A stretch of 64,000 nucleotides of DNA from Gentiana macrophylla (GCA_026214975.1 CM047805.1:8828463-8892462), one strand, 5' to 3'. Counted from the first letter of the stretch, positions 35,983-48,827 are shown. The notes: a model not told the origin generated them from the sequence alone. Made by a program: numbers and translations.

Positions 35983-37462
35983 GTCATCTTACTTTCCCTT
36001 TTTTTTTTTTTTTTTTTGAGTCTATTTTCTCTTTTATTGTAGTTATTATGGATGGAGTTAAAATCTTCCCTTTGTCTGCATTGAATTTATATTGTTTTCG
36101 TCAAAAAAATAAAATAAAATCAATGTTACACTAAGGAACATCGAAATAAAAACTTGTTATGCTCTTAAAAAAGAAAATTTACTCCCTCGGTTTCTATTTA
36201 TACTAGTAAAAATGGTACTCCGTCTCGCACTGAGATACCATCTTAGATGCTTACCTTAATGTTAAAAACTATTAAATATAAAATACATTTTAACTAAAAT
36301 ATCACTCCACACATTTTAAGTGACAACACAATATAAATGAGGAAATTTAGCCGGCGTTGATATTATACAACAAATTATGATGTCGATTATTTAACATGAC
36401 GACAATTAATTGAAATGTTTTGATTTACTTATATATGCATACTTCGATACAAAAAAACAAAAGTTCCAAACTATATTTAACACTCATCAATAAAATACAT
36501 TTACCACAGATCGGTAAAAATTGGTCTTTATTCACACTAAAACATTAATATTTTATTATTCCATCCATTCTTATTTATATGTCGCAGTTGTCAAAAATCA
36601 ATTTTTTTAATATGTCGTAGCTTACATCGATACATATTTTAATACTATTTCCGCTTTTAAATATTACTTTTCAATTTCAGTAGCCATTCAATCAATTAAT
36701 TTTTCATATTCAATACACCGCTACACTTTTCAAAATTTTTTTTTGAACTTTATATGGAAAGTCAACACAATAAATCATTTTTTTAATCTATATATTTTTC
36801 TCAAATGCGAGCAGAATAGAAAATAGTGTGTGTGAATATCTTATAGCCCAAAGAGATGTGCAATCATATTAGAAAATGATTATGTGACATCATATAATCT
36901 GACACACATAATATAGTAAATAGTATTTAAGATAAAATACATTTCAACTAAAATATCACTCTACATATTTTAAGTATAACACAATATAAATGATTTAAAT
37001 TTAGTCAGGGAAAAAATTTTGTAAAAAAAAAAAATTTAAAATCTGATGAACAGTAAAATGGTCGGGAAGGGAGGGGGGGAGGGAAATATATTAAAACGTG
37101 GGGAGGGGAAAAAAGGAAAAAAAAAAAAAAACCAATGGAGCTGTGACACTTGTCACATAAAGACGACTTTTTCCTTCTTATTAGTATAGGAAGAAATAAC
37201 GTAGTTGTCGAAAAAAAATTTAAAAGCATGAGTCAATACTTTGACTTTAACATCAAATTTACTATAAAACCTTTTGAAATACGATTAATGAACGACTGTT
37301 AATAATCACAAAATTCATGTGCAAATTCGTATTTAGTCCAGTAGATTGAATATAGTAAGAAAATGATAAATCATTATTCCACCTTGACGATTTATCATTT
37401 CTTACGTTTTTTTTGTTGACATCATTAATAGCAACACTCGATTTATTTATTAGCATGCATTA

Positions 37463-37700
37463 CACCAAATTTTGATTTTAGAGAGAAATAAATATGTTAA
37501 AACCTCTCCAGAGTCGAATTTTGTGCATAATTTCGACTCTGGAGATGTTGAAAACATATTTCGACCTTTACAAAGTCGAAATTTGCACGAGGTGTGTGTG
37601 ATGCCCGGGTAAATCGCGTGTGGTGCCATTAGCAATGCCCTTTTTTTTGTTTTAATAGTTGTTTGATAGTGGATTTGTTTGATATTAAAAAAATTTGGTG
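37463..37700. mobile_element. Candidate MITE with TA flanks
   Basis: CACCAAATTTT at the left and AAATTTGGTG at the right are inverted, each flanked by TA. The interior has inverted AGTCGAAATT and TTTCGACTCTGG segments. About 238 bp, non-coding. The TA duplication suggests a mariner-type origin, weakly. Confidence 0.
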
Positions 37701-38078
37701 TATTATTTTTAATGAATTTATTTGATTGAGGAATTGAAATCAATAAACGTGACATGAGTAATTTCGTCCCTTCAAGTGTTTTTTTTTTTTTTTTTTTGTT
37801 GTTGTCATTTTCCACAATTTTTCAGTCCACATGTCATTTTTGATAATTTCTTTTCACTTTTGTCCTTTATAAACATTATCCCTATAATTAATCCAGTTTT
37901 TTTTGTTTTAATTTTTTTTTTTTTAATCTTTTAACAAGTAATAAATAATGGTTTAGGAAACACACAGTATAAATATTGATTTGAAAATGTAATTCCGCTT
38001 AATAAACATGAACACATGGATGTTGGCCGTATTCTTTCATGTTTCTTAGTTGAGGCTGAAGAATTTAGGTGGCTTGGT

Positions 38079-38320
38079 GTGTAGGCAGGGGTGCTAGGCT
38101 TTCTCAATCTGACCTAAATAAACGCATGCACTTTTTGGTTTTATGGACAACTCCACCTTTTATCGATTTACTCTATAATTACATGTAGAGAGGTAAATAT
38201 ACAAATATATGTGTGATACGGAAAAAATTGATAAATTTCCGCCATCCTTCTCTCTGCCATGTGTAGGCCTTCTCAATCTGACCTAATGATGCACTTTTTT
38301 GGTATGGACAACTCCACCTT
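38079..38320 (+). repeat. Direct duplication about 182 bp apart
   Basis: TTCTCAATCTGACCTAA and ATGGACAACTCCACCTT occur in the same order in 38079-38159 and 38261-38320. No product inferred. Confidence 0.
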
Positions 38321-39141
38321 ACGACATGGTTAAATGTAATGTCGATAATTCTATCCTTCTTGATTTTCATGCGATTGGTTTGATATTTTGGGATCAGTTT
38401 AATTACATGTTATTCCGGGGTTTGCTGATGGTTTATATTGCGTTGAGGCTGTCGAGATGATTGCTATTCTCAAGCGACTACAATTTGCGGGGCAGATTGG
38501 GTTATTCTTTGGGACACGCATCGGTTGTGACGGGTGATTCTTATGGTTATTCTATTTGTAGAGTTGTACCGTGTGGATGAATTTGAACACATAATTTGAA
38601 TTCAAGTTAAAAATGTATAATTTAGATTCATTTATATGTTTTATTCCACAAATGAAGTCACTAGGGAAGAATTTCCCCGTTGTGATTGCTTAGATTTGAG
38701 TCTTTTATTCATTTTCTTTTGTTGAAAGAAGTGGTTATTTACCGGTCCATTTTCTTGCAGAATTGTTCACGTTCATGGCAAATCATTCCCCGATGTTGTC
38801 ATTGTTTCTTGTAATTAGTCCATGATGCAATTAATTGGTTTATTTATTTTCTAAAAAAATAAGTACACATAATAACAATATTTTAGTAAACTTAGCAAGT
38901 ACAAAAACATAAAAATGTTATCACCTATTTCATTAATTTATACTGTCATCATTTAAAGTTTGTTAAAGGGAATTCTACCTCCTCACTTAGTAAATTAAGT
39001 GATTGTTTGGAGCGGTTTTCAAGACATCTAAGTGTAATTGACACCTAATTTGTTTTGATTAAGTCATAACACTTTTTTTTTCCCGGATACGAAAGGTTTA
39101 ACACACACACTTGATTAAGTCATAACTTGTGTAACAAAAAA

Positions 39142-39760
39142 GTAGGGGTGTTAACGAGCTGAGCCGGGCCGAGCCGAGTAAATGATGTTTAAGTTTGTGC
39201 TCGTTTAGGTACAAGTTTGCTCGTAATCGTTCGATTAATAAGCGAACAATAAAAAACTGTTTAAGCTTGGTTCGTTAATGCATGAGCTTGTTACAATCGT
39301 TTTGTCTAATAAAACGAATAAAAAATTATGTTCAAACGGGCGTCTTTGAGTTTGGTTCGCTAAACATATTTTTGCCTTTCAACTCGAGCACCACTCGAGA
39401 TCGGCTCGTTAAGGTAATAAAAAATCAAATACGGCTACATAAATAACAAATTGCAAAACAATATTCAAACATCATAATACCTTAAAAATATTCTGTAAAA
39501 TTACTCAAGGGTATCCATTAGATGAATAGATAGTTTACCATGCTATGCGTTATTGTTAGGTTCTAAATTAATTTATCTATATAAGTATATTCGTGAACAT
39601 AATTGAATGTTCGTGAGTATACTCATGTTTGTTCGTTTAAGAAACGAACTCATAATTTTGTTCAAAATTAATTCGTTATACTAAATAACAAACAATCACA
39701 AACACTAACAAATTAAACAAAACTTGTTTTTGACTGACTTTGTTATTTTAACAGCTCTAC
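39142..39760. mobile_element. Possible hAT-like non-autonomous element
   Basis: GTAGGGGTGTTAACGAGC at the left and, inverted, GTAGAGCTGTTAAAATAAC at the right frame 619 bp full of GTTCGTTTAA, GAGCTCG and ACGAAC motifs. No 8-bp TSD is evident. Similar motif-rich DNA occurs at 47606-48130. Confidence 0.
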
Positions 39761-39959
39761 AAACATTGTCAAGTCCTCTTATTAAAAATATGTGCGCCCG
39801 TATATTTCGTTTCTGAAAAGGAGAAAAAAAATACTACTACTAAAATGATAAGTAATTAATTAGTGATTTTTTTTTAGTAAAATTAATTAGTGATTGATTA
39901 CTGGTTATTAGAAGGCGTTAATGGTTGGATTATTAATCATTAAAAGATAAAGCCGTGTC

Positions 39960-40295
39960 GGTGGACTAACGGCGTCGTAACTACCCCCGCAACCTGCCAG
40001 AAATTATGTGAAATGTATTCGACACGACGAAGAATCAGGCGATAGATTACAGAAAAGAAGAAAAAGAATTGCGAAAGCGATTGAAAACTTGCTGGACGGA
40101 ACAAATCTCACTCAAATCGCATTGTATATCTCACATTCTTTTATGCGGAACTGTTTTGTAAGTGATATTATTGTTGTATTTTTGTTTTTATGTGTTTTCG
40201 GTTTGTTTTTTTGTTTTTGTTTTTGTTTGTGGAATGTGATTGGAGATTGAATGATTTGATTTGTGCTGGGATTTGATTGTTTAGTGGCTGAGGAG
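39960..40295 (+). promoter_or_regulatory. GAUT1 5' leader with a probable intron
   Basis: A purine-rich stretch (about 39990-40155) ends at a TTTTGTAAGTG donor, and an acceptor GTTTAG lies at 40278-40283, twelve bases before the start codon. I infer a 5' UTR exon and a UTR intron of about 125 bp. Confidence 0.
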
Positions 40296-43200
40296 ATGAG
40301 AAGTAAACGAGGAATTTCGTTGTCTGTTAAGAGCAGAGGTGGTGGTGGATCTCGTGTTCCGGTTGTTGCGGTTTATGTACTCTGTGCAGTGCTTTCTCCT
40401 TTGTTTTTCTACATTGGACATGGTATCTACGTTTCTACTGTATCTGGTAAGTTGTTTATTTGTTGTTTAGTTGCTACAATGGTTTCTCTATTTTTTCTTT
40501 GTTCTTGGAAACTGTTAGTTCTTATTTGATTTTTAGCTTGATTTGCAGTTATTTGAGTGTGAATTTTGACCCGAAGTTGTTATGAGGTGATGTGTATGTA
40601 AAGATTTTGTTGGATTCAAGCTTTGTGTATGAAATTTGAGGCTTGGAGAAATTGTACTGTGATGACAGCTTTTGTTAGATTTTTTATTTGGGAGACTCCA
40701 AAGTGAAGCAAGTTGTTTGATGCTTTCTCTGATATCTTAGATTTCTGAAGCATCTGAATTTGTGCACTTACCGTTATTATATAAGAACAGATTTAAGAAC
40801 TTAGCAGAGATGGTTTTGCTCAATAATTTTATTGTTTGGAAGGTCTAATTTGATTAATGTTTTTTTTAGTAGCCTTCTGTCACTGTTAAGTTGATTTAAT
40901 TTGGTGTTCATTGGTCAAAGTGGTGATACAAGATGACTCTTACTGAAGTTTATGATCTAGTAATTAGCAGAAAAACTCGGCGTTTTGTTATGCTGGGGTA
41001 AGAGGAAAGTATGTTTTATTGCCTACAGGTTGCTACTAGTACACGTTACCATTGGAATTATAAATTTTGATCTGTAAATTTTATCTTGTTTGTTTCTCTG
41101 TCACTAAATGGTGTTTTGTTGTTGTGTCACTGGTTTATTGCCATAAATAAAACTATTACTTCTCGATCTCAGCATGAAAGGCTACTAAAGATCAGCTTCC
41201 TTATCGAAGATAAGCTGTAGTGACTAAATCCCTACATGCTATAGTCTCTTCTGAATTGGGGAGAAAGATGGGTAATTGAGTCAAATAGGTGAATGGGTTC
41301 GATTGGCAGAAAAACAACGTGTTGTCAGGTGATGAGAAAGGATCATAATGCAAGTGTCAAAGTCTTCTAGTCTAATATACCAAGTTAGTTGTTTTTGAAG
41401 ACAGAATCTTCCAACTGAGCTGCAAAGGGAAAATGAAAGAAGAAAAAACCACCTCCATAGACTATATCTCATTTTTGCCCCTTCTCTTTATCCCAAAGAG
41501 GACAAGAAGTTATGCACTTAAATACTAACACTAAATCTTCTTGGCTGCTGTTAATGCTCATCTACTAGTAACTGATACTTTACTGAGTAAGAGAAACCAT
41601 ATTAAATACCCTGAGTGATATTAAGACTGCCATAATTTCTTCATTGCTGTTTGTAATGGTAGTAAGTTACTTCATTGTTTTGCAGATAAAGGGAAAAATT
41701 CAGATGCTGTTAGTACTCAGGTATATCTCTGATGCTCATTCTTCATCTACTATTATTTTCTGTTGTTTGAGATAACTCAGATTACATCTTTTGAATATAG
41801 GATCGCGATTGGAGAGAGAAGTTGGCACTACAACATGTTAAGCCGTTGCTTAATAGAGACGTAAGCTTTAGTTTCTCTTCAATGTTATCTGTTTTAAGCA
41901 GTTTGGTGGTTACTCAGAATTGATTGATTCGTCTCAACTAAAAGTTGCTTATCCGGCATTTGAACTGTATATTGTATTTGAGATTATTGATAGTTCATTA
42001 GCATAAGGTAAAAATTGCTTTGAATTAGATTGCTAGTTAATATTCAACTTGTATTTGGCAGTTGATCTCTGAGTATTTTGAAAAAGAGATTGTAGTAACC
42101 TTGTTATTTTGTATAATTTCTGTATGGTTTATGAAAAACTAAGGAATTTTATTGTTTTGTTAATTTAGATTAGATTATAGATGATCAGAATCGACAACTT
42201 AGTCATGCATAGTTAAGGCATCATATACTAATTGCATGTACCTTTTAGGTGCTGGATGTCATTAAAGCCAGCACAAATGATTTAGGACCTCTAAGTCTTG
42301 ATTCTCTTAGAAGATTGAACTTATCTTCTTCGTGGAATTTCGATGGCCAAGAGAAGGTTGCTGATGACAAGGCAATGCCAGTTAAGGTTTGGATAACTTA
42401 TCGTCATTTTCTGCAGTTTCCCACTTATTATTTTTTTTCTTCAGGATGCCAACTGAAACCGTGAAATATGCTAATTGATTTTTTCTTCTTCTGTATGATT
42501 TTCAAGACAAATGAAATTGCTGGTGCCACTAAACAAGAGGCCACACGAAAAAAGGTGGATGGTGATTCCGAAGGTAGAACTTTTCAACAAATTATATTGG
42601 TTTTGTCAAGTCATTGATTTTTAGAAACGTACTTAGGTACTTTTGTATTTGATATCTTATTGCATACAGAGGTTCACCCGCACCAGGTTGATACTCCTGC
42701 TATGGCAGTAAGAAGGGTGAGCACTAACCTATCTAAATCGTGTTTGTCATTTTATTTTCCTAAGTAGCTAACTCATATAGCTTACTTACGCTTTCCAAAT
42801 TGTGGGTAGACCAGTTTAATCCACGTCTATCTTATCCCCACTTTTTTTCTTTTTAAAAATTAATTATGTTTGTTGTCCACTCTGTGCAGCAATTAAGAGA
42901 GAAAAGGCGTGAAAAACGTGCTGCTAATCTTGTGAAGCAAGACGACGAGGTGACTTTGAAGCTTGAAAATGCTGCCATTGAACGTTCCAAGTCAGTTGAT
43001 TCGGCAGTCTTGGGGAAGTATAGTATATGGAGGAAAGAAAATGACAATGAGAACACTGATTCAACTGTTCGCTTAATACGTGATCAAGTTATAATGGCTA
43101 GAGTATATGTAACTCTTGCAACAATGAAAAATAGATCTGGCTTGGCTCATGAGCTACAGCATCAAATCAAGGAAAGTCAACGTGCTTTGGGAGAAGCAAC

Positions 43201-46075
43201 TTCTGATTCTGATCTACAACATAGGTAGTCCGATATTGACCAAATAAAATAATTTTGTCTCTATTGTTGTATGTTAATGTTAATGCTATAGTCATGCCGA
43301 ATTCACAGCGGTGCTCCCGAGAAGATTAAAGCAATGGGCCAAGTTCTGGCTAGAGCTAGAGAGCAACTATATGACTGCAAGCTTGTGACCGAAAAGCTTC
43401 GAGCGATGCTGCAATCTGCTGATGAACAAGTACGGGGATTGAAAAAGCAGAGCACATATCTAAGCCAGTTGGCTGCCAAAACACTTCCAAATGGAATCCA
43501 CTGCTTATCAATGAGGCTAACAATCGACTATTACCTCCTTCCGCCTGAAAAAAGACGGTTTCCAAGAAGCGAGAATTTCGAGAATCCAAACCTCTACCAT
43601 TATGCTCTGTTCTCCGATAATGTTCTTGCTGCCTCGGTTGTTGTCAACTCTACTATTAGGAATGCTAAGGTGTGACACCAGCTACTACATTTTCATTGAA
43701 ATGCTTCTTTTGCTCTGTTGTAGCGTTGTGCCTAATTGGTGTTCAACCTTCTTTCAATCTGACATTGCCTCGTACTAGCCTGTTTGTTGAAGATATTTAA
43801 ATTCGATATACGGAGAGGATGTGCATTTGGTGGTTATAATTGCCACTGACAACTGGAATCGCTACTTCCATAATTATGTGCCAGCAGTGTTCTAAAATCG
43901 CCCTGGCGATCGCCTAGCGCGCCGCCTAGGCCTCAGGCGATCCCAGGCGCCCTCGACTTGGCTCTAGGCGATTTTTCGGGCGCCAAGTGTGTCTTTGGGC
44001 GATTTTCTGGCGCTCCTGGACCCTTCTAGGCGCTCCTAGGCCCTTCTGGGCGCCCCTAGGCCCTTCTAGGCGCTCCTAGGCCCTCCTAGGCGCTCCTAGG
44101 ACCTTCTAGGCGCTCTTAGGCCCTTCTAGGCTATTAGGGTTTCATCTGGGCAACATCAAGGTTTCCCAAGTGTTTAGACAAGAAAGAGGCATAAAACCCT
44201 AAAACCCCTTTAAAACCCTAAACCCCTCGTAAAAACCTAAACCCCCCGTAAAAACCTAAAACCCCCATAAAACCCGACACCATGTAAAAACCTAAATCCC
44301 CTTTAAAACCCTTAAAACTCCCTTAAAACCTAAAAACTGGAATCGCTACTTCCATAATTATGTGCCAGTGTTCTTACCATTATTGATTTTGATTCAGTTG
44401 TATGAGTTTGCTGCTTAATGTTGTAGCTACTAGCCATTGAGTTTGATCGTTATAGCTGTTAGCAATTCTGCGTATTTGATGGTGATTACTATAGTCATTA
44501 CCCATTGTGCAAATTGGTTGTAATTGTTACAGCTATTTGCAATATGGTCGTTTGATGCCATGTTTGTGCCAAATACGTTATTACATGGCTGAATCGTTTG
44601 AGCTATTTTCTTGATATGCTTCCTTATCTGAAATGCAGGAACCCGAGAAGCACGTTTTCCATCTTGTTACTGACAAATTGAACTTCGGTGCAATGAATAT
44701 GTGGTTCTTGTTGAATCCTCCTGGTAAAGCAACAATCCATGTAGAGAATGTTGATGAATTTAAGTGGCTGAACGCATCTTATTGTCCGGTTCTACGTCAG
44801 CTTGAATCTTCTGCCATGAAGGAGTACTATTTTAAGGCAGCTCATCCAACCACACTAGCCGCCGGTTCATCCAATCTCAAGTATAGAAACCCGAAATATC
44901 TTTCGATGCTTAATCACCTCAGATTCTATCTCCCTCAGGTTTACCCTAAGTTGAACAAAATCCTGTTTCTTGATGATGATATTGTTGTCCAGAGGGACCT
45001 GACCGGACTTTGGTCGGTGGATCTTCATGGAAATGTGAACGGCGCTGTTGAAACCTGTGGTGAAAGTTTTCATCGTTTCGACAAGTATCTGAACTTTTCA
45101 AATCCTCATATTTCGCGGAATTTTGATCCTAATGCATGTGGATGGGCATATGGTATGAACATATTTGATCTTGAAGAGTGGAAAAAGAAGGATATCACTG
45201 GCATATATCACAAATGGCAGAACATGGTAAATTTTCTATAATTTTTTCTTGAAAGTTAATTGATGAAAACTTTTCTGTGCAAGAAATAGATTCGTATTTG
45301 ATTTTGTATTTGTCAAATTCTTGACTACAGTAGATGTTTAATTGTTTTGCTGGGTAGTTCTGAAAATGTATGAATTATCAGATTCCTAGAAACCTAAGTT
45401 TCAGTTTCTTATCGTGCTAAGTTATATTGTTGTCATTTCTGAAGAAGATGTTATACAGAAAGATTAAATGTTGTTATTCATTTATAATTTAGGGCGTCTT
45501 TAGTGGCACACACCAAAACTACTGTTTTGGCACCACGGTATAATCGACCTTTGGACGGTCAATTCTAGAGTTGAGAATTGGCACCACAATACAATCCACT
45601 TTTGGACCGTTAATTTTAAAGTTGAGAATTGACTTTCTCAGCTGTAGAATGAATTTTCTGCCAGTTGATTGTTTTCAGCTTTCTGCCACGTTTAAATCGG
45701 CGTGGTCCCGTAATTTAATACCCTATGTTGGATAAGAAAAATTGTTTGATTTAATTTTTTTCATTTGTTGTCATTTTCACCCCTTCTACTTTGTATCAGA
45801 ACGAAGACAGAGCCCTATGGAAGCTTGGGACTTTACCACCTGGTCTAATCACATTTTACGGGCTTACACATCCACTCGACAAGTCATGGCACGTACTTGG
45901 TCTAGGTTATAGTCCGAGTATCGATCGTGCTGAAATCGAGAATGCTGCTGTTATACACTACAACGGTAACATGAAACCATGGCTCGAATTGGCAATGACC
46001 AAGTACCGCGGCTACTGGACCAAGTATATAAAGTATGATCACCCCATTATACGCAACTGCAAACTGAATGAGTAA
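40296..46075 (+). CDS. GAUT1: Homogalacturonan alpha-1,4-galacturonosyltransferase GAUT1
   Basis: This Golgi family-8 glycosyltransferase adds galacturonic acid from UDP-GalA to growing homogalacturonan, the backbone of pectin. In Arabidopsis it works in a complex anchored by GAUT7. Ten coding exons: 40296-40446, 41686-41720, 41801-41860, 42249-42386, 42507-42573, 42670-42716, 42890-43224, 43309-43669, 44639-45226 and 45800-46075. All have GT/AG borders and join in frame to 685 residues (Arabidopsis GAUT1 has 673). A Gly/Arg/Lys-rich N-terminus is followed by one membrane segment (residues about 21-43). The stem contains IERSKSVDSAVLGKYSIW. The catalytic part has LFLDDDIVVQ (DxD at about 510-512), CGWAYGMN and HYNGNMKPW. 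These and TIDYYLLPPEKR identify GAUT1 rather than GAUT4 or GAUT7. The start is chosen at the ATG after the UTR intron. Intron 8 carries a transposon scar. Confidence 0.
43885..44334 (+). mobile_element. One-ended hAT relative fused to telomere-like DNA (GAUT1 intron 8)
   Basis: It begins CAGTGTTCTAAAATCGCC, the same end as the intact hAT at 8371. It has a CTAGGCG-rich subterminal region (about seven units like CTTCTAGGCGCTCCTAGG to 44130), then CTATTAGGGTTTCA, which also matches the intact element. No right end follows. Instead, 44185-44334 is a degenerate CCCTAAA-type run (AAAACCCTAAACCCC). The whole insert lies between 34-bp direct repeats, 43851-43884 and 44335-44368, instead of an 8-bp TSD. 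Confidence 0.
44185..44334 (+). repeat. Degenerate telomere-like CCCTAAA repeats
   Basis: Repeated AAACCCTAAAACCCC-type units; the plant telomere repeat on this strand is CCCTAAA. Many units are imperfect (CCTAAAACCCC, CTTTAAAACCC). Confidence 0.
45529..45630 (+). repeat. 51-bp tandem duplication in GAUT1 intron 9
   Basis: Two adjacent units beginning GGCACCAC and ending AGTTGAGAATT, with about ten differences. Confidence 0.
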
Positions 46076-46175
46076 AAGGTGAGAATATCTGGATAACTAA
46101 TTCACTATGATATTCTCATCATCATGCTCGATTTAACAGCGTTTTCTATGGCATATGTCTGGCATTGCATATATA

Positions 46176-46434
46176 GGATAAAGACACTTTTAGATAGATC
46201 CCTTTGTTTCACGTTTTTCGCATTTCTATCCACTATGTTTTATCTTGACACTTTTACCCCACCATCTATATACATTCTTTTACCTTTTTCAGTTTGTTTT
46301 TGTTGAATTCTTAATTGCTTGGAGCATTTTAGATTGAAATTATCGGAAAATGCATAGATAAGGGGTAAATGTGTCAAGATTAAACATAGTACGGAAATTG
46401 TGAAACGGAAGGGGCCGAAAATGTCTTTCATCCC
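46176..46434. mobile_element. Foldback MITE downstream of GAUT1
   Basis: Long inverted arms. The left arm starts GGATAAAGACACTTTTAG, and the inverse of the right arm starts GGGATGAAAGACATTTTCGG. Both continue through GTTTCAC, CTATGTTT, ATCTTGACAC and TTTACCCC for about 90 bases. Half-copies lie in SAP18 introns 3 and 4. TSD not clear. Confidence 0.
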
Positions 46435-47030
46435 TTTTATTCTTCTATATGATTTGACTTCATCTGCTATGTCTGATGCCATATCTGCATTCTCTCTCGA
46501 CCAAACTGTCTCTGATTTGTTTCATTTGTTTTGGTATTCTTTGAACAGCTACTCATTAGTTGTAGAATAATATTTTGATTTTCACGAGTACTTTTCAACG
46601 ATTAGAACTCGTATGTCGTACAAACATGTAGTTTTGACATGATGGTTGTAGATGAGGGTCACGTAAAAGTTGTGTATGTATCATTTTCGATTATAATTTC
46701 GTGGATGATCCCGAACTAAACCTCGGTGTGCATGGCATGTCTTAAGTAGTTTTCTTTAGCCTCTGGAAATGTATTTTTTTTCCCCCTAGATTGCTCTATA
46801 TACAGCAGTAGTTTGCTGTGTTTTCTCGTTTAACTTTATGTTGTAGACATCCTATCCTATCATATCAAAGTATGACACGTGGTTTGACTTTTTTCTTGTG
46901 TGTGTGTGTGTGTTTGAAGTGGCCTACTTGTTTGTAGTGTGTTGATACCACATGTCGTGTTTTGATTGGATCAAGTGGGTCCCTTCATTGAGGATATTGT
47001 GTATTAGATTTTCCTCTTTTAGATAAGGGT

Positions 47031-47219
47031 GCTGTTATTGACACAACAATGAATCTCCCGTGATTTCTCATTTTGGGTAAAGTTTGACTTTACATTGGTC
47101 GAAAATGGACATTCGACTTCTGCAAAGTCGACTGTTGAGCTTACATCGACTTTACAGAGGTCGAGTCAAATGTCAGTATGGTGTTTTGAAAGTAGATTCG
47201 TTGTGATGTCATTAACAAC
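47031..47219. mobile_element. MITE, GTTGTTAT family copy 2
   Basis: GCTGTTATTGACACAACAAT at the left and, inverted, GTTGTTAATGACATCACAAC at the right; the inverted match extends to GAATCT. The interior has GTCGAC and ACATCGACTTTACAGAGG motifs shared with 28771-28952. Confidence 0.
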
Positions 47220-47605
47220 TTCCATCGGATAACTATCATTTTTTAGCCTTTGATTAGTCACTGAGTTTCACCGATCAACGGTACTAGATAATGATTGCGT
47301 AAAGATTGTATGTATGGAGTTGTTGATGTATCGTTTTTGAAAGAAAAATTTTCATACGGTTTAAGAAACCGAAAGAGTCACAAACTTTAACGACAAAGTT
47401 TGAATTTGAATACCATTAATGTAATATCTATAAAACAATGAAAAATTGGTGAATTGATAATAAATTAAGGTTGGAGGGAAGAAAAATGTAGTAAATATTT
47501 AATAAATATGCTAAAAGACTTTATAGTATAAGATCGAACCTTCGAGTATGAGTTAAACTTCGTGTATTCATCAATTGATTTTGAATGTAGTTGGGTCGGT
47601 TGTGT

Positions 47606-48130
47606 TTAGAGGTATAAACGAGCCGAGTTAAATCGAATATATGATGCTTGAGTGTGTTTGTTTATTACACGAATGAGCTCGAGTTTGTTTGTTTAATAAA
47701 CAAACTTAATTTTATGTATGAATTATGTTCGTTAATCTAATGTTTGAACTTGAGTGGAACTCAATTGAGTGCCTTCGTCTTTACAACATATGTCGATGTT
47801 GTTAAACTCCTGTTTTCAAGTGTGAAATTACAAATGCGTTCATTGTGTTCTTAGCTTATTAAATTTTTATCAACTAGATAGTTGATATGGAATTTTTTTT
47901 ATCAACTAGATAGTTGATATGGAAAATAATAAAAAGAATGATAAGGACAAAGCACGGGCACCGAGCACCCATTTAGGACCTAAACGAACGTTTACGAGTT
48001 AGCTCGTGTTTGTTTGTTTAATAAACGTGCAAAAAATATGTTTGAGTTTGATTCATTTAACTTAACAAATAAACAATATACGAGTTGAATTTGAATTTAT
48101 TCATATTGACCGACTCTATTTGTTAACAAC
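47606..48130. repeat. Dispersed GAGCTCG/GTTTGTTTAATAAAC repeat
   Basis: ATAAACGAGCCGAGTTAA starts a region rich in GAGCTCGA, GTTTGTTTAATAAAC and TTGAGTTTG motifs, similar to 39142-39760. It contains a tandem copy of ATCAACTAGATAGTTGATATG at 47868 and 47900. Element borders are uncertain. Confidence 0.
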
Positions 48131-48827
48131 TTTGTGGTTTCGAATACTAGGGTCCACAAGACCTACCACGAAAAAAAGAAAAAAAAATCAAAATTTCAAG
48201 TTTCATTGTCGTCATATGCCGTTACCTACATTCTTTTGGGAATGAGGGAGAAGGACAACAAAATTTCATCAATTAAGGAGAATTGACAACTTTTTGAAAT
48301 TTTTGCATAAATGACAAAATTATTTTATTTTTATATTTTTTTATATTCATGTGCCTTTTTTTTCCCAAAAAAAAAAACCCAAACACTTTCTCTTTCATAT
48401 ATATTTTTTTAAACACTCATATCTCTCAATGTAGAACTTCAAATTTGAAAATATTTTTACCAAATTTTTTATTTTTTCATGCTCTTTATTTTGAGACCAC
48501 ATTCAATGTATTCCGACGCGATTTCAGAAAATCCGCTGTCGATATTCACTGATTTTCAGGATTGACTGGGGAGATAGAGTTAGCGGAGGGTTATTGAAAT
48601 CGGATAGGGAAGGGAGATAAGAATCCAAAAGAAGTTGGCTTACGAGTGTACCGAGAAAACTTTCTCGAAAGAGGAAGAGAGAGTTGAATTGGCGGAGGGG
48701 CCCAGGGCTCTGACCGCGTGCCTGTTGAAGAATGAGCCGGCGACTCGGAAGTTTCCATCGGTGGTTTAAGCATGGGAATGGTGAATGATTGGCCTGACTG
48801 TCTTAACTTAATAATGCGCACTGGCGC

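Larger units (their letters stand above)
35983..39959. other. Intergenic between SAP18 and GAUT1
   Basis: No supported gene. It contains a Stowaway-like left end, TA/CTCCCTCGGTTTCT, at 36180 with no partner, poly(T) and poly(A) runs, the inverted-repeat element at 37463-37700, a direct duplication (38079-38159 and 38261-38320) and the element at 39142-39760. Confidence 0.

Noticed and set aside
36180..36210. Complete Stowaway MITE
   Set aside because: Only one end (TACTCCCTCGGTTTC) is present; no inverted partner within several hundred bases.
48591..48821. Minus-strand ORF beside the ycf4 piece
   Set aside because: It overlaps the plus-strand 23S rRNA fragment and has no recognisable domain.
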